DNA from: an uncultured Eubacteriales bacterium
GTDB taxonomy: Bacteria > Bacillota > Clostridia > Oscillospirales > Oscillospiraceae
DNA length: 60,354 nt
Reading direction: 5' to 3'
Assembly (NCBI GenBank): GCA_900316255.1
Contig: ONCI01000012.1
Coordinates: 1 to 60,354, forward strand
This document shows, piece after piece, positions 1-8,819 of this stretch; the first letter of the stretch is position 1, and the number at the start of each line of letters is the position of its first letter. The position numbers and the translations under genes are program-made. A model generated the notes under the pieces. The model saw nothing but the letters and a program-made list of their open reading frames with translations. It searched no databases and was not told the origin of the DNA.

Positions 1-1
1 C

Positions 2-502
2 AGCACCCGCACGAGCCGGGGACTGTACTTCACCAACGGCACGCTCCGGGTGGACGGCAACGTGACGATCCGCAACAGCCACGCAGGCGGCTGGGGCATC
101 TACGGAGGTGTGGACGCTACCGAAATAGCGGCCACCGTGATCGTCGGTCCCGGCGCCTGGGATGTTGAGGCATCTGTGGCGATTCGCGCCAAGACCGCCA
201 TCGTGATCCCCGAGACCCATCGGATCACCACCCCGGCGGGCGGCCTTGTGAAGGAATATGGCGGAATATTCACCATCACCGTGCCCGATGGCTCAAGCAT
301 GGCAAGCCATGTCATCATCGTACCGGCAGGCGATATCAACCGGGACGGCGAAGTGAACGCCCTGGATCTGCTGCTGCTGCGCAAATACCTGGTGGACCTT
401 CCCATTGAAGGCGTCTTTGACGAGGTTGCCGCGGACCTCAACGGCGACGAGACGATCGACATCCTGGATTTGGTCCGCTTCCGCAAGACCTTCGTGACCT
501 GA
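2..502 (+). CDS. Dockerin-containing extracellular protein, C-terminal part (5' cut by window)
   Basis: The reading frame is open from base 2 with no start visible, so only the last 166 residues are present. The final ~57 residues form a type I dockerin: two calcium-binding segments, starting GDINRDGEVNALDLLLLRKYL and ADLNGDETIDILDLVRFRK, each with the alternating D/N pattern of the loop. Dockerins dock secreted proteins onto cohesin scaffolds. The part before it, rich in G, N and V/I, looks like a beta-rich adhesive or repeat domain but I cannot name it. Followed by about 600 bases of repeats. The dockerin call is secure; the function of the missing N-terminal part is unknown. Confidence 0.85.
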   Translation, partial: STRTSRGLYFTNGTLRVDGNVTIRNSHAGGWGIYGGVDATEIAATVIVGPGAWDVEASVAIRAKTAIVIPETHRITTPAGGLVKEYGGIFTITVPDGSSMASHVIIVPAGDINRDGEVNALDLLLLRKYLVDLPIEGVFDEVAADLNGDETIDILDLVRFRKTFVT

Positions 503-606
503 TGTGAGCGCGACGTCCCCCAAAGCCTTCTCCTTGAGGAGAAAAGCATGCTGCCGCTGCCGGTGGCAGAAAAACACGAGGATCAGCGTAAGCCCGAAGT
601 GTTTTT

Positions 607-677
607 CGCCTCCCCGCAAGGCGTAAGTGGCATTCGGCGATCTCCCGCGAGCCGAATGACGGATGAGGTGTCGATCC
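607..677. repeat. Dispersed palindromic intergenic repeat (A-type modules)
   Basis: Two adjacent hairpin modules: CGCC/GGCG-type arms at 607-623, and CATTCGGC (631-638) facing GCCGAATG (651-658), followed by a GGATGAGGTGTC tail. The same layout with variant arms recurs at about 10.42, 16.88, 21.14 and 42.15 kb. Confidence 0.65.
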
Positions 678-717
678 CTGCAGCCTTTTCCGGCTGTGCA
701 GAGATGTCAGAATAAAA

Positions 718-776
718 CAGAAATCTCCGGCGAAATCGGTACGCAAAGTCCGATTTCGCCGGAGATTTCTGCGTTT
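718..776. terminator. Long perfect hairpin, probable terminator
   Basis: A 22-base perfect inverted repeat (718-739 with 750-771) has a 10-base loop and is followed by CGTTTTTCT. It lies 215 bases after the dockerin stop codon, so it may end that transcript, although the distance is unusually long. Confidence 0.6.
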
Positions 777-805
777 TTCTGCGGGGGCAGTGCGTGCCAG
801 CGCGT

Positions 806-930
806 TGTCATCCTGAGGAGGTGCAGCCGACGAAGGATCTCGATGGCGCCGGGCAGGCTGTAACGCAGCACCCGGAAAACCTCCCCTGCGCCGGGGGCGG
901 GATCCTTCGCTGATGCTCAGGATGACACCG
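806..930. repeat. Dispersed palindromic intergenic repeat (C-type module)
   Basis: Nested inverted arms: TCATCCTGAG (808-817) with CTCAGGATGA (916-925), and GAAGGATC (832-839) with GATCCTTC (901-908). A half copy of the right arm appears at 6555-6582. Another small palindrome of the A family (CCTCCCCTT/AAGGGAGG) follows at 977-997. Confidence 0.65.
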
Positions 931-1027
931 CGTCCGCCCCGGAGTGCCGCCGGGCCATGCCCGGCGCTGCGGGGCACCTCCCCTTCCGCAAGGGAGGCGC
1001 TGCTCGTCCGCCCTGGGCAGAAAAACA

Positions 1028-1063
1028 AACAGGACACAAGGAGGAAGATCCTTGTGCCCTGTT
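1028..1063 (-). terminator. Rho-independent terminator of the GH94 gene
   Basis: Arms 1028-1042 and 1049-1063 pair over 15 bases with one mismatch. Read on the minus strand they are followed by a T-rich tract (TGTTTTTCT). The hairpin lies 50 bases after the phosphorylase stop codon. Confidence 0.75.
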
Positions 1064-1112
1064 CGTGAAAAGGAGAAAAAACAAGAAAACGTACAGAAAA
1101 GGGGAGAGGCGC

Positions 1113-3548
1113 TCAGCCCATGACGGCGCGGACGGAGACCAGAGAGCCGGCGGGACGGAGCGGGATCAGGCAGCCGGGCTGCTTTTCCCCATCCACCCAG
1201 AGCTCCCGGATGCCGTGCTGCACACCGTCGGGGTTTTCCACCTGGATCTCATACCTGGCGCCCCGATACAGACGGGAGAGGCTGAAGCCCTGTACGTCCG
1301 CGGGGATGCAGGGGTCGATCTCCAGCCCGTCCAGGCTGGGCTTCACGCCGAGGATGGCCTGGGAAATGCTCAGGAAGGTCCAGGCGGCGGTGCCGGTGAG
1401 CCAGCTGTTTTTGCCCTCGCCGAAGCTGGGAGCGTCCCTGCCGGCGATCATCTGGCTGTAGACATAGGGCTCGGTGCGGTGGATGTCGCTGATGTCCTCG
1501 ATATAGGCGGGGGCGGTGCGGCGGTAGACCTCAAAGGCCCGGTCGCCGTGGCCAAGCTCAGCCTCGGCGCAGACGATCCAGGGGTTGTTGTGGCAGAAGA
1601 TGCCGGCGTTTTCCTTGTAGCCGGGGGGATAGCTGGAGATCTCGCCCAGCTCCAGGTGGTAGCGGGTGTAGGCGGGCTGCAGCAGCACGATGCCATACTT
1701 GGTATCCAGCCGCTCCCGCACGCTCTCCAGCGCCCGGGCGGCTTCTCCGGTCTCCTTGCCCACGCCGGCCATGACGCACATGCCCTGGGGCTCGATGAAG
1801 ATCTGGCCCTCCTCGCAGTCCCTGCCGCCCACGACCTGGCCGAAGGCGTCATAGGCACGGCGGAACCAGGCGCCGTCCCAGCCGGCGGTGAGGAGCGTCT
1901 TTTCCATGGCGGCAACGGCCTGCTCCGCCTCCACGGCTTCGGCTTCCAGCCCCAGGTGGCGGCAGATGGAGACCCAGGCGCGGCCGTATTTCACGAACAT
2001 ACCGCCGATGAAAACGCTTTCCGCCACGGGGCCCTCGCTGGGGCCGGTGGTCTGGAAGCTCTCGCCCGGCTGGGCGGAGAAGCAGTTGAGGTTCAGACAG
2101 TCGTTCCAGTCCGCCCGGCCGATGAGGGGCAGACCGTGGGGACCCAGGTGGGTCAGGGTGTAGCGAAAGCTCCGCCGCAGGTGCTCCAGCAGAGGCTGGG
2201 CCAGGGCGGGGTCGTTGTCAAAGTCCACGCTCTCGTCCAGGATGCTCCAGTCCCCGGTCTCCCGGAGATAGGCGTCGGTCCCGGCGATAAGCCAGAGGGG
2301 ATCGTCGTTGAAGCCACTGCCCACGGCCAGGTTGCCCTTCTTGGTGAGGGGCTGGTACTGGTGATAGGCGCTGCCGTCGGGAAACTGGGTGGCGGCAATG
2401 TCCAGGATCCGCTCCCGGGCACGCTCCGGAATCATGTGCACAAAGCCCAGCAGGTCCTGGCAGGAGTCCCGGAAGCCCATGCCCCGGCCCATGCCGCTCT
2501 CATAATAGCTGGCGGAGCGGCTCATATTGAAGGTCACCATGCACTGGTACTGATTCCAGATGTTCACCATCCGGTCCAGCTTCTCCGACCCGGCGGAGAC
2601 CTGGAAGCGGCCCAGAAGCGCGTCCCAATAGTCCTTAAGGGCCGCAAAGGCGGCGTCAAAGGCGCTGGGATCGGCGTATCGGGCCATCATGGCGTGGGCG
2701 CGGTCCTTGTTGATCACCCCCGGAGTGCTGAACTTCTCCGCCTCCGGGTTTTCCACATAGCCCAGGCCGAAGAGCAGGGTGACAGACTGACCGGGCTGCA
2801 GGCAAAGGTCGAACTGCTGGGAGGCGATGGGCTGCCAGCCGTGGGCAACGCTCCCGGTGCAGCCGCCGCCGAAGACCGCTTCCGGTTTCGCAGGGCTGCC
2901 GTAGACGCCCAGGAAGGCGTCCCGCTGGGTGTCAAAGCCGTCGGGCTCCCGGCTGCTCCAGAAAACGGCGTAATGGTCCCGCCGCTCCCGGTACTCGGTC
3001 TTGTGATAGATGGCCCGGGGCTCCAGCTCCACCTCGCCGGTGGAGTAGTTGCGCTGGAAGTTGGAGCCGTCGTCCATAGCGTCCCAGAGGCAGAACTCCA
3101 CATAGGAGAAGAGGCGGAAGGACTTGACTGCCTCGCTCTCGTTGGAAAGGGAGAGGCGGATCAGCAGGCAGTCGTCCCCCTGGGGAACCAGCAGCTCCTG
3201 CCGGGCGGCAAGGCCGTTCTTTGCGCTCTCCAGGATGGTATAGCCCAGGCCGTGGCGGCAGAGGTAGCGGTCCAGCGGCGTCTGGCAGGGCTGCCAGCCC
3301 GGGTTCCAGACCGCATCGCCATCTTTAATATAGAAGCGGAAGCCTTCGGAATCCAGGGGGGCGTTGTTGTAGCGGTAGCGGGTGAGGCGGCGCAGGCGGG
3401 CGTCCCGGTAAAAGGCGTAGCCGCCGGCGGTGTTGGAGCAGAGGGCGAAGAAGGATTCGTTCCCCAGGTAATTGATCCAGGGCAGGGGCGTCCGGGGCGT
3501 GGTGATCACATACTCCCGGCGGGGGTCGTCAAAGTAGCCGTATTTCAT
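1113..3548 (-). CDS. GH94 cellobiose/cellodextrin phosphorylase
   Basis: 811 residues, the usual size of cellobiose phosphorylases. The start [29 protein letters not shown] and the middle motif DWND (residues 480-483, which carries the family's catalytic acid) identify glycoside hydrolase family 94. These cytoplasmic enzymes use phosphate to split cellobiose or cellodextrins into glucose 1-phosphate and a shorter sugar. No signal peptide. ATG 3548 is chosen because AAGGAG stands just upstream; the frame extends further but adds unrelated sequence. Divergent from a LacI regulator and near a sugar importer and a GH5 enzyme, so cello-oligosaccharide phosphorolysis is likely. Cellobiose versus cellodextrin or other beta-glucosides is not settled. 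Confidence 0.9.
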   Translation of the reverse strand: MKYGYFDDPRREYVITTPRTPLPWINYLGNESFFALCSNTAGGYAFYRDARLRRLTRYRYNNAPLDSEGFRFYIKDGDAVWNPGWQPCQTPLDRYLCRHGLGYTILESAKNGLAARQELLVPQGDDCLLIRLSLSNESEAVKSFRLFSYVEFCLWDAMDDGSNFQRNYSTGEVELEPRAIYHKTEYRERRDHYAVFWSSREPDGFDTQRDAFLGVYGSPAKPEAVFGGGCTGSVAHGWQPIASQQFDLCLQPGQSVTLLFGLGYVENPEAEKFSTPGVINKDRAHAMMARYADPSAFDAAFAALKDYWDALLGRFQVSAGSEKLDRMVNIWNQYQCMVTFNMSRSASYYESGMGRGMGFRDSCQDLLGFVHMIPERARERILDIAATQFPDGSAYHQYQPLTKKGNLAVGSGFNDDPLWLIAGTDAYLRETGDWSILDESVDFDNDPALAQPLLEHLRRSFRYTLTHLGPHGLPLIGRADWNDCLNLNCFSAQPGESFQTTGPSEGPVAESVFIGGMFVKYGRAWVSICRHLGLEAEAVEAEQAVAAMEKTLLTAGWDGAWFRRAYDAFGQVVGGRDCEEGQIFIEPQGMCVMAGVGKETGEAARALESVRERLDTKYGIVLLQPAYTRYHLELGEISSYPPGYKENAGIFCHNNPWIVCAEAELGHGDRAFEVYRRTAPAYIEDISDIHRTEPYVYSQMIAGRDAPSFGEGKNSWLTGTAAWTFLSISQAILGVKPSLDGLEIDPCIPADVQGFSLSRLYRGARYEIQVENPDGVQHGIRELWVDGEKQPGCLIPLRPAGSLVSVRAVMG

Positions 3549-3897
3549 AAGGAAACTCCTTTGGTACCATTGATGAATGAGAAAGAGAGCGGGAAATGGT
3601 ACAAGAATTTTAGACACTATAACGTTTAAGGTACAAGTTCCACTATAGGGTAACGGATTTTGGCGCAAAATGCAAGGCTTTTTTCAAAAAAATCAGGGAC
3701 AATCTGCGGACAATTTGAGAGCGAAGGGAAGGAACGATCACAGAATTGGAAAGAATGCACAAAAAGCAGGCGGCGGAATTGTGCTTTTATACGAAAGTGA
3801 GAAAGCGCCCGTATTTTTTCGAAAAGAACACTTGCACTTTTTCGCGAAATGTTGTATTTTCGAAATGCGAAAACGATTAAGTAAGGAGCTGACCGAA
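3549..3897. promoter_or_regulatory. Divergent regulatory region between GH94 and LacI genes
   Basis: No gene is seen here. A plus-strand promoter for the regulator is visible: TTGCAC (3832-3837), 17-base spacer, TATTTT (3855-3860). The spacer contains the palindrome TTTCGCGAAA (3840-3849), and TTTCGAAA overlaps the -10 (3858-3865); both resemble operators for LacI-family proteins. An AACGTT-centred weak palindrome near 3620 lies on the phosphorylase side. No secure minus-strand promoter was found. Confidence 0.55.
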
Positions 3898-4914
3898 GTG
3901 ACATCCCTGAAGGACATCGCAGCCGCATGCGGGGTTTCTGTCGCCACGGTGAGCAAGGCGCTGAACGGCGCGCCGGATATCGGCGAGGAGACCCGCCGAC
4001 GGATCCGGGAGAAGGCCGAGGAACTGGGCTATATGATCAACGCCTCGGCAAGAGCGCTGAAGACCCGGCGCACCTACAATATCGGAGTGCTGTTTGTGGA
4101 CCCGATGCACGGAGGCCTGGCCCATGAGTTCTTCTCCACGGTGCTGGACGGGATCCGGGCCGAGGCCGAGCGCAGCGGCTACGACATCACCTTTATCAAC
4201 TGCAACATCGGCAGCCAGCCCACCAGCTACCTGCAGCACTGCCTGTACCGGGGCGTGGACGGGGTGGTGATCGCCTCGGCGGACTTCAAGGACCCCATGG
4301 TGCTGGAGCTTGTGAACTCGAGTCTGCCGGTAGTGACCCTGGACCATGTGTTCAACGACCATATTGCCGTGGTGTCAGACAACATCCGGGGTATGGAGGA
4401 GCTGGTGCGCTATGCGGCCGGGAAGGGCCACAGACGGATCGCCATCATCCACGGGGAAAAGACCAGTGTGACGCTGAACCGACTGGCGGGCTTTCACAGG
4501 ACCTGCGAGGAACTGGGGATCCCGGTGCGGGAGGAATGGGTCCGGGAGAGCGCCTATCACGATCCCCGCGGCTGCTACCGGGTCACCAAAGAGATCCTGG
4601 AAGGGAAGGAAAGACCCAGCTGCATCATCTTCCCGGACGACTATTCCTTTGTCGGCGGTTTCAATGCCATCATGGAGGCGGGGCTTCGCGTCCCGGAGGA
4701 CATCTCCGCCATGGGCTATGACGGCATCCCGCTCTCGCGCATCATGCATCCGGTGCTGACCACCTGGCGGCAGGACACCACGGGACTGGGCAGAACGGCG
4801 GCGGAAAAGCTGATCGGCCTGATCGAGCGGCCCAAGACCGCCATCTTCGACCGGATCGTGGTGAAGGGGCAGCTCCAGGAGGGCGGCACCGTAGCCCAAA
4901 TCGAAAACGTGTGA
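3898..4914 (+). CDS. LacI/GalR-family transcriptional regulator
   Basis: 338 residues from a GTG start chosen for AAGGAG at 3883-3888; the in-frame upstream codons carry no family sequence. The N-terminus TSLKDIAAACGVSVATVSKA (about residues 2-21) is the LacI helix-turn-helix, followed by the hinge and a periplasmic-binding-protein-like effector domain (NIGVLFVDPMHGG onward; C-terminal GYDGIPLSRIMHPVLTT). It probably senses an imported sugar and controls the divergent phosphorylase and the downstream importer, 53 bases away on the same strand. The inducer is not evident. Confidence 0.9.
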   Translation: MTSLKDIAAACGVSVATVSKALNGAPDIGEETRRRIREKAEELGYMINASARALKTRRTYNIGVLFVDPMHGGLAHEFFSTVLDGIRAEAERSGYDITFINCNIGSQPTSYLQHCLYRGVDGVVIASADFKDPMVLELVNSSLPVVTLDHVFNDHIAVVSDNIRGMEELVRYAAGKGHRRIAIIHGEKTSVTLNRLAGFHRTCEELGIPVREEWVRESAYHDPRGCYRVTKEILEGKERPSCIIFPDDYSFVGGFNAIMEAGLRVPEDISAMGYDGIPLSRIMHPVLTTWRQDTTGLGRTAAEKLIGLIERPKTAIFDRIVVKGQLQEGGTVAQIENV

Positions 4915-4967
4915 TAAGCGGGGGAACCCGCTATAAAATAGTCACAAAAAATAAGGAGGATCATACA

Positions 4968-6305
4968 ATGAAAAAGATCATCGCACTGCTTCTCGCGCTC
5001 GTGATGGTTCTGGCCCTCTGCGCCTGCGGTGAGACCAAGCCCGCCGAGAGCAAGACCGAGGAACCCGCTGCCGAGGCCCCTGCTGCCGAAGCTGCCGCCG
5101 AAGGCAAGGTCCTGAACATCTACGCCTGGAACGAGGAGTTCAAGGGCTTCTTCGAGAAGTACTACACCGTTCCCGAAGGCGTGACCGTCAACTGGATCAT
5201 CACCCCCAGCGACAACGGCGCCTACCAGCAGAAGCTGGATGAGGCTCTGCTGAACCAGGCCACCGCCGCCGACGACGAGAAGGTCGACATGTTCCTGGCT
5301 GAGGCCGACTACATCCAGAAGTACGTGGACAGCGACTACACCCAGGACATCACCGCCATGGGCGTGACCGACTTCTCCAACACCTACAAGTACACCGTGC
5401 AGGCCGCCTCTGACGCCAGCGGTGTTGTGAAGGGCGTTTCCTTCCAGTGCTGCCCCTCCGCGCTGATCTACCGCCGCTCCATAGCCAAGGACGTGCTGGG
5501 CACCGATGATCCCGCCACCGTTCAGTCCCTGATGGACAGCTGGGATAAGTTCAACGCCGTGGCCGCCGACGCCAAGGCCAAGGGCTACCTGATGACCGGC
5601 TCCTTCGCCGAGACCTACCGCGTGTTCTCCAACAACTGCACCATGCCTTGGGTCGATGCCGACAACAAGCTGCAGTTTGACCCCCAGATCGAGGCCTGGA
5701 TCGACCAGACCGATGAGTTCGTGAAGAACGGCTACACCCTGACCGCCGGCGTGTGGGACCAGGAGAAGAACGACCAGATGTTTGCCGACGGCAAGGTCAT
5801 GTGCTTCTTCGGACCTGCCTGGTACTTCAACTTCTGCATGGGCAACGCCATGGATCCCGATAAGGGCTGCTCTGGCGACTGGGCCATCTGCGAAGGCCCC
5901 GCTGCTCACTTCTGGGGCGGCACCTGGCTGCTGGCTCCTGCCGGCACCGACAACGCCTCTCTCGTTGCGGACATCATGAACACCTTCATCAACAACGAGG
6001 ACGTCTGCTCCAAGCTGGTTTCCGAGGAGGCGCAGTTCAGCAACAACATGAAGGTCAACGCCAAGTTTGCTGAGGATCCCAACTACGGCAGCGAGTTCCT
6101 GGGCGGCCAGAACGACGTTGCGGTCTTCTCCGCCATGACCGACAACATCGTGTGGCAGAACCACACCATCTATGACCAGCTGCTGAACGAGGGTCTGCAG
6201 AACAACCTCCGCGAGTACTTCCAGGGCACCGTTGACAAGGAGACCGCTCTGGCCAACTTCTACAAGTACATCAACGAGACCTATCCCACCATCGTCACTC
6301 CCTGA
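4968..6305 (+). CDS. Sugar ABC transporter substrate-binding lipoprotein (CUT1 type)
   Basis: 445 residues. MKKIIALLLALVMVLALCAC is a lipoprotein signal with lipidated Cys20, followed by a Glu/Ala/Pro-rich linker and an extracellular solute-binding fold of family 1 (LNIYAWNEEFKGFF, FGPAWYFN, GTWLLAPAGTDN). It captures an oligosaccharide outside the membrane for the two permeases downstream. Start: ATG 4968 after AAGGAGG. Codons are strongly biased to C-ending and GCT/GTT forms, which suggests high expression. Neighbours suggest cello-oligosaccharides, but the ligand cannot be read from sequence. Confidence 0.9.
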   Translation: MKKIIALLLALVMVLALCACGETKPAESKTEEPAAEAPAAEAAAEGKVLNIYAWNEEFKGFFEKYYTVPEGVTVNWIITPSDNGAYQQKLDEALLNQATAADDEKVDMFLAEADYIQKYVDSDYTQDITAMGVTDFSNTYKYTVQAASDASGVVKGVSFQCCPSALIYRRSIAKDVLGTDDPATVQSLMDSWDKFNAVAADAKAKGYLMTGSFAETYRVFSNNCTMPWVDADNKLQFDPQIEAWIDQTDEFVKNGYTLTAGVWDQEKNDQMFADGKVMCFFGPAWYFNFCMGNAMDPDKGCSGDWAICEGPAAHFWGGTWLLAPAGTDNASLVADIMNTFINNEDVCSKLVSEEAQFSNNMKVNAKFAEDPNYGSEFLGGQNDVAVFSAMTDNIVWQNHTIYDQLLNEGLQNNLREYFQGTVDKETALANFYKYINETYPTIVTP

Positions 6306-6340
6306 CGCCGGGATATAAGAGAATCGATCTGAACCTTTTG

Positions 6341-6371
6341 ACGGAGGCAAGGCTTTTTGCCTTGCCTCCGT
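6341..6371 (+). terminator. Hairpin after the binding-protein gene
   Basis: A perfect 13-base stem (6341-6353 with 6359-6371) with a TTTTT loop, and no clear T-run after it. It may act as a partial terminator or 3' RNA stabiliser that leaves the binding protein more abundant than the permeases. Confidence 0.55.
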
Positions 6372-6401
6372 TGATCGCATAAAAGCGGAGGAACGACACC
6401 C

Positions 6402-6751
6402 CATCCGTCATCCGGCTCGCGGGAGATCGCCGCATGCCGCCTCCCCCTCGAAGAGGAAGACGATTGGGCGGACGACCAATGGTCGTCCCTACGGGGGACG
6501 GAAGTGAGTGCGAATTGTCCTTGTGCATACGCACACTGCGCTTGCGCCGGGGGCGTGATCCTTTGCTGACGCTCAGGATGACAGAGGCAGGAGATCCGCT
6601 GCGCGGGGACCTCATCCGGCGCTTCGCGCCACCTGTCCGCTTTGCGGTTCCCGAAAAATGCTGCGGGCTTACGCTGATCCTTGCATTTTTCGACCGCTGC
6701 AGAAATTGTGGGTTCCCTTCTTCCGCCACCGGCGGCGGGAACCCGCAATTT
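6402..6751. repeat. Composite palindromic repeat cluster between binding protein and permease genes
   Basis: The 570-base gap within this transport operon holds no gene but several repeat modules. There is a degenerate A-type unit (6402-6462), a B-type palindrome GGACGACC/GGTCGTCC followed by CTACGG (6470-6493), half of a C-type unit (6555-6582), and a 15-base arm pair with one G-T mismatch (6703-6717 with 6737-6751). Confidence 0.6.
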
Positions 6752-6879
6752 CCCCGTGCGCGGGGAAGGCTTTGGACGTGCTGACGCGTAAACGGAGAGA
6801 AAGGCAGATCGGGACGCAGGCGAAGGCCTGCGCCGCGATGCGCCTTTCCGTAAATACAAGATACCCAGGGAGGGAAGCC

Positions 6880-7845
6880 ATGATGGAAAACACAAAAAGA
6901 TCCCGCAAACGCGGCGTGAGCTATGCCAAGTGGGGCTATATCTTTATTCTGCCCTTCTTCGTGACCTACATCATCTTCACGCTGACGCCGCAGATCATGA
7001 CGATCTACAACAGCTTCTTTGAAAACTACCGCAACGGCCTGACTCAGGTGGGCCCCAATTTCGTGGGCTTTCAGAACTATGTGAAGCTCTTTACCCCGGA
7101 CAAAAGCGGAACGGTGGACGTGCTGAAATACTTCGGCAACACCGTCCTGCTCTGGGTCATGGGCGCGGTGCCCCAGATCCTGGTGGCACTGCTTCTGGCG
7201 GTCTTCTTTACCAGCTACCGGCTGAACCTGAAGGGACAGCAGTTTTTCAAGACCGTGATCTACATGCCGAACCTGATCATGGCCTCCGCCTTTTCCATGC
7301 TGTTCTTCACCCTGTTCTCCCCGGTGGGACCGGTGAACCAGGTGATACTGGCCGCCGGCTGGGCCGACAAGGCCATCGACTTTCTGTCCCTGAAGATCCC
7401 GGTGCGGGTGCTCATTTCCCTGATGAACTTCCTGATGTGGTTCGGCAACACCACGATCCTGCTGATGGCGGGCATCCAGGGCATCGACCAGAACATGTTT
7501 GAGGCGGCGGAGATCGACGGGGCCAGTTCCCTGCAGGTCTTTTTCCGGGTGACGCTGCCGCTGCTGGCTCCCATCCTGGTTTACACGGTGATCACGGCCA
7601 TGATCGGCGGCCTGCAGATGTTCGACGTGCCCCAGATCCTGACAAACGGCAAGGGCACCCCGGACCGGGCCAGCATGACCCTGGTGATGTACCTGAACAA
7701 CTACCTGCAGACCAGCAAAAACTACGGCATGGCCGGCGCGGTCAGCGTGGTGCTGTTCCTTGTGTCCTCGGTGCTGAGCCTGTTTGTGTACAACACCCTG
7801 TCCAAGCAGTACAGAGAATCGCCCCGGAAACGGGATCGGATCTGA
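6880..7845 (+). CDS. Sugar ABC transporter permease (MalF/UgpA type)
   Basis: 321 residues with a basic N-terminus (KRSRKRG) and about six membrane helices, starting at KWGYIFILPFFVTYIIFTL. The cytoplasmic coupling loop, near EAAEIDGASSLQVFFRVTLPLLAP, is the EAA motif that contacts the ATPase. ATG 6880 follows GGGAGGG; a second ATG lies directly after it. Forms an inner-membrane pair with the next gene, 12 bases downstream. No ATPase is encoded nearby, as is common for CUT1 systems that share one. Confidence 0.9.
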   Translation: MMENTKRSRKRGVSYAKWGYIFILPFFVTYIIFTLTPQIMTIYNSFFENYRNGLTQVGPNFVGFQNYVKLFTPDKSGTVDVLKYFGNTVLLWVMGAVPQILVALLLAVFFTSYRLNLKGQQFFKTVIYMPNLIMASAFSMLFFTLFSPVGPVNQVILAAGWADKAIDFLSLKIPVRVLISLMNFLMWFGNTTILLMAGIQGIDQNMFEAAEIDGASSLQVFFRVTLPLLAPILVYTVITAMIGGLQMFDVPQILTNGKGTPDRASMTLVMYLNNYLQTSKNYGMAGAVSVVLFLVSSVLSLFVYNTLSKQYRESPRKRDRI

Positions 7846-7857
7846 GGAGGGGAAATC

Positions 7858-8721
7858 ATGGACAACAGAGAAAACAGAAAAGGCCGGATCCAGCTGATCG
7901 TGGCCCGGACGGTGGCCTACATCATCCTGATCTTCCTGGCGGTGATGTGTCTGTTCAGCTTTTACATGCTGATCATCAACGCCACCCGCTCCAACGCCCA
8001 GCTGCAGGCGGGCTTCACCCTGGCGCCCAGGGACAATTTCTTCGTGAACCTGAAAAACGCCTGGAACGACGCTTCCATCGACATTCCCAGAGGCATGCTG
8101 AACAGCTTCCTCATCGCCGCGGGAAGCGCACTGCTGACCACCTACTTCTCCGCGCTGACGGCCTACGGCATCCATGCGTACAACTTCAAGCTGAAAAAGG
8201 CGGCCTTCTACTTCATCATGGCCGTGATGATGATCCCGCCCCAGGTGTCGGCGGTGGGCTTCATCCAGCTGGCGAACAAGTTCCACCTGACCAACAACTA
8301 CATCCCCCTGATCCTGCCCAGTATCGCCGCTCCTGTGGTGTTCTTCTACATGAAGCAGTATCTGGAGAGCGTGCTGCCCATGGAGATGGTGGAGGCGGCC
8401 AGAATGGACGGCTCCGGAGAGTTCCACACCTTCAACCGGATCGTGCTGCCCATCATGAAGCCGGCTCTGGCGGTGCAGATGATCTTCTCCTTCGTGAGCT
8501 CCTGGAACAACTACTTCATTCCGGCCCTGCTGCTGGACCGGAAGGAGCTGAAGACGGTGCCCATCATGATCGCCCAGCTGCGCTCGGCGGACTACTCCAA
8601 GTTTGACATGGGCAAGGTGTACATGTTCATCCTGCTGGCCATCCTGCCGGTGCTGGTGGTGTACATCATCCTGTCCAAGTCCATCATCAGGGGCGTCACC
8701 GCAGGCTCGGTGAAGGGATAA
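7858..8721 (+). CDS. Sugar ABC transporter permease (MalG/UgpE type)
   Basis: 287 residues with about six membrane helices, an N-terminal helix VAYIILIFLAVMCLFSFYML and an EAA loop (EMVEAARMDGSGEFHTFNRI). It is the second half of the CUT1 permease pair. Start ATG 7858 has GAGGAGG directly upstream. A terminator hairpin lies 11 bases after the stop, yet the GH5 gene follows within 100 bases. Confidence 0.9.
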   Translation: MDNRENRKGRIQLIVARTVAYIILIFLAVMCLFSFYMLIINATRSNAQLQAGFTLAPRDNFFVNLKNAWNDASIDIPRGMLNSFLIAAGSALLTTYFSALTAYGIHAYNFKLKKAAFYFIMAVMMIPPQVSAVGFIQLANKFHLTNNYIPLILPSIAAPVVFFYMKQYLESVLPMEMVEAARMDGSGEFHTFNRIVLPIMKPALAVQMIFSFVSSWNNYFIPALLLDRKELKTVPIMIAQLRSADYSKFDMGKVYMFILLAILPVLVVYIILSKSIIRGVTAGSVKG

Positions 8722-8732
8722 GAACAGAAGGG

Positions 8733-8770
8733 AATGGGGATGTGAACAGATCACATCCCCATTGTTTTGA
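8733..8770 (+). terminator. Rho-independent terminator after permease genes
   Basis: A perfect 13-base stem (8733-8745 with 8751-8763), a 5-base loop and the tail GTTTTGATCTTT. It would make expression of the downstream GH5 gene partly separate from the transporter. Confidence 0.7.
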
Positions 8771-8819
8771 TCTTTGCAATTTGAGTTTTGAGGAGAAACG
8801 GGGAAATAGGAGAATGAAT

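Noticed and set aside
663-863. A 66-codon frame in the gap after the dockerin gene
   Set aside because: It reads through the 22-base hairpin and repeat modules and has no ribosome binding site.
957-3629. A long open frame on the plus strand opposite the GH94 gene
   Set aside because: It mirrors the codon structure of a GC-rich gene on the other strand, is rich in Gly/Ala/Val/His with no family motif, and the minus strand encodes a clear phosphorylase.
4716-8754. Long minus-strand frames opposite the sugar importer genes
   Set aside because: They run through intergenic repeats and antisense to three clear transporter genes.
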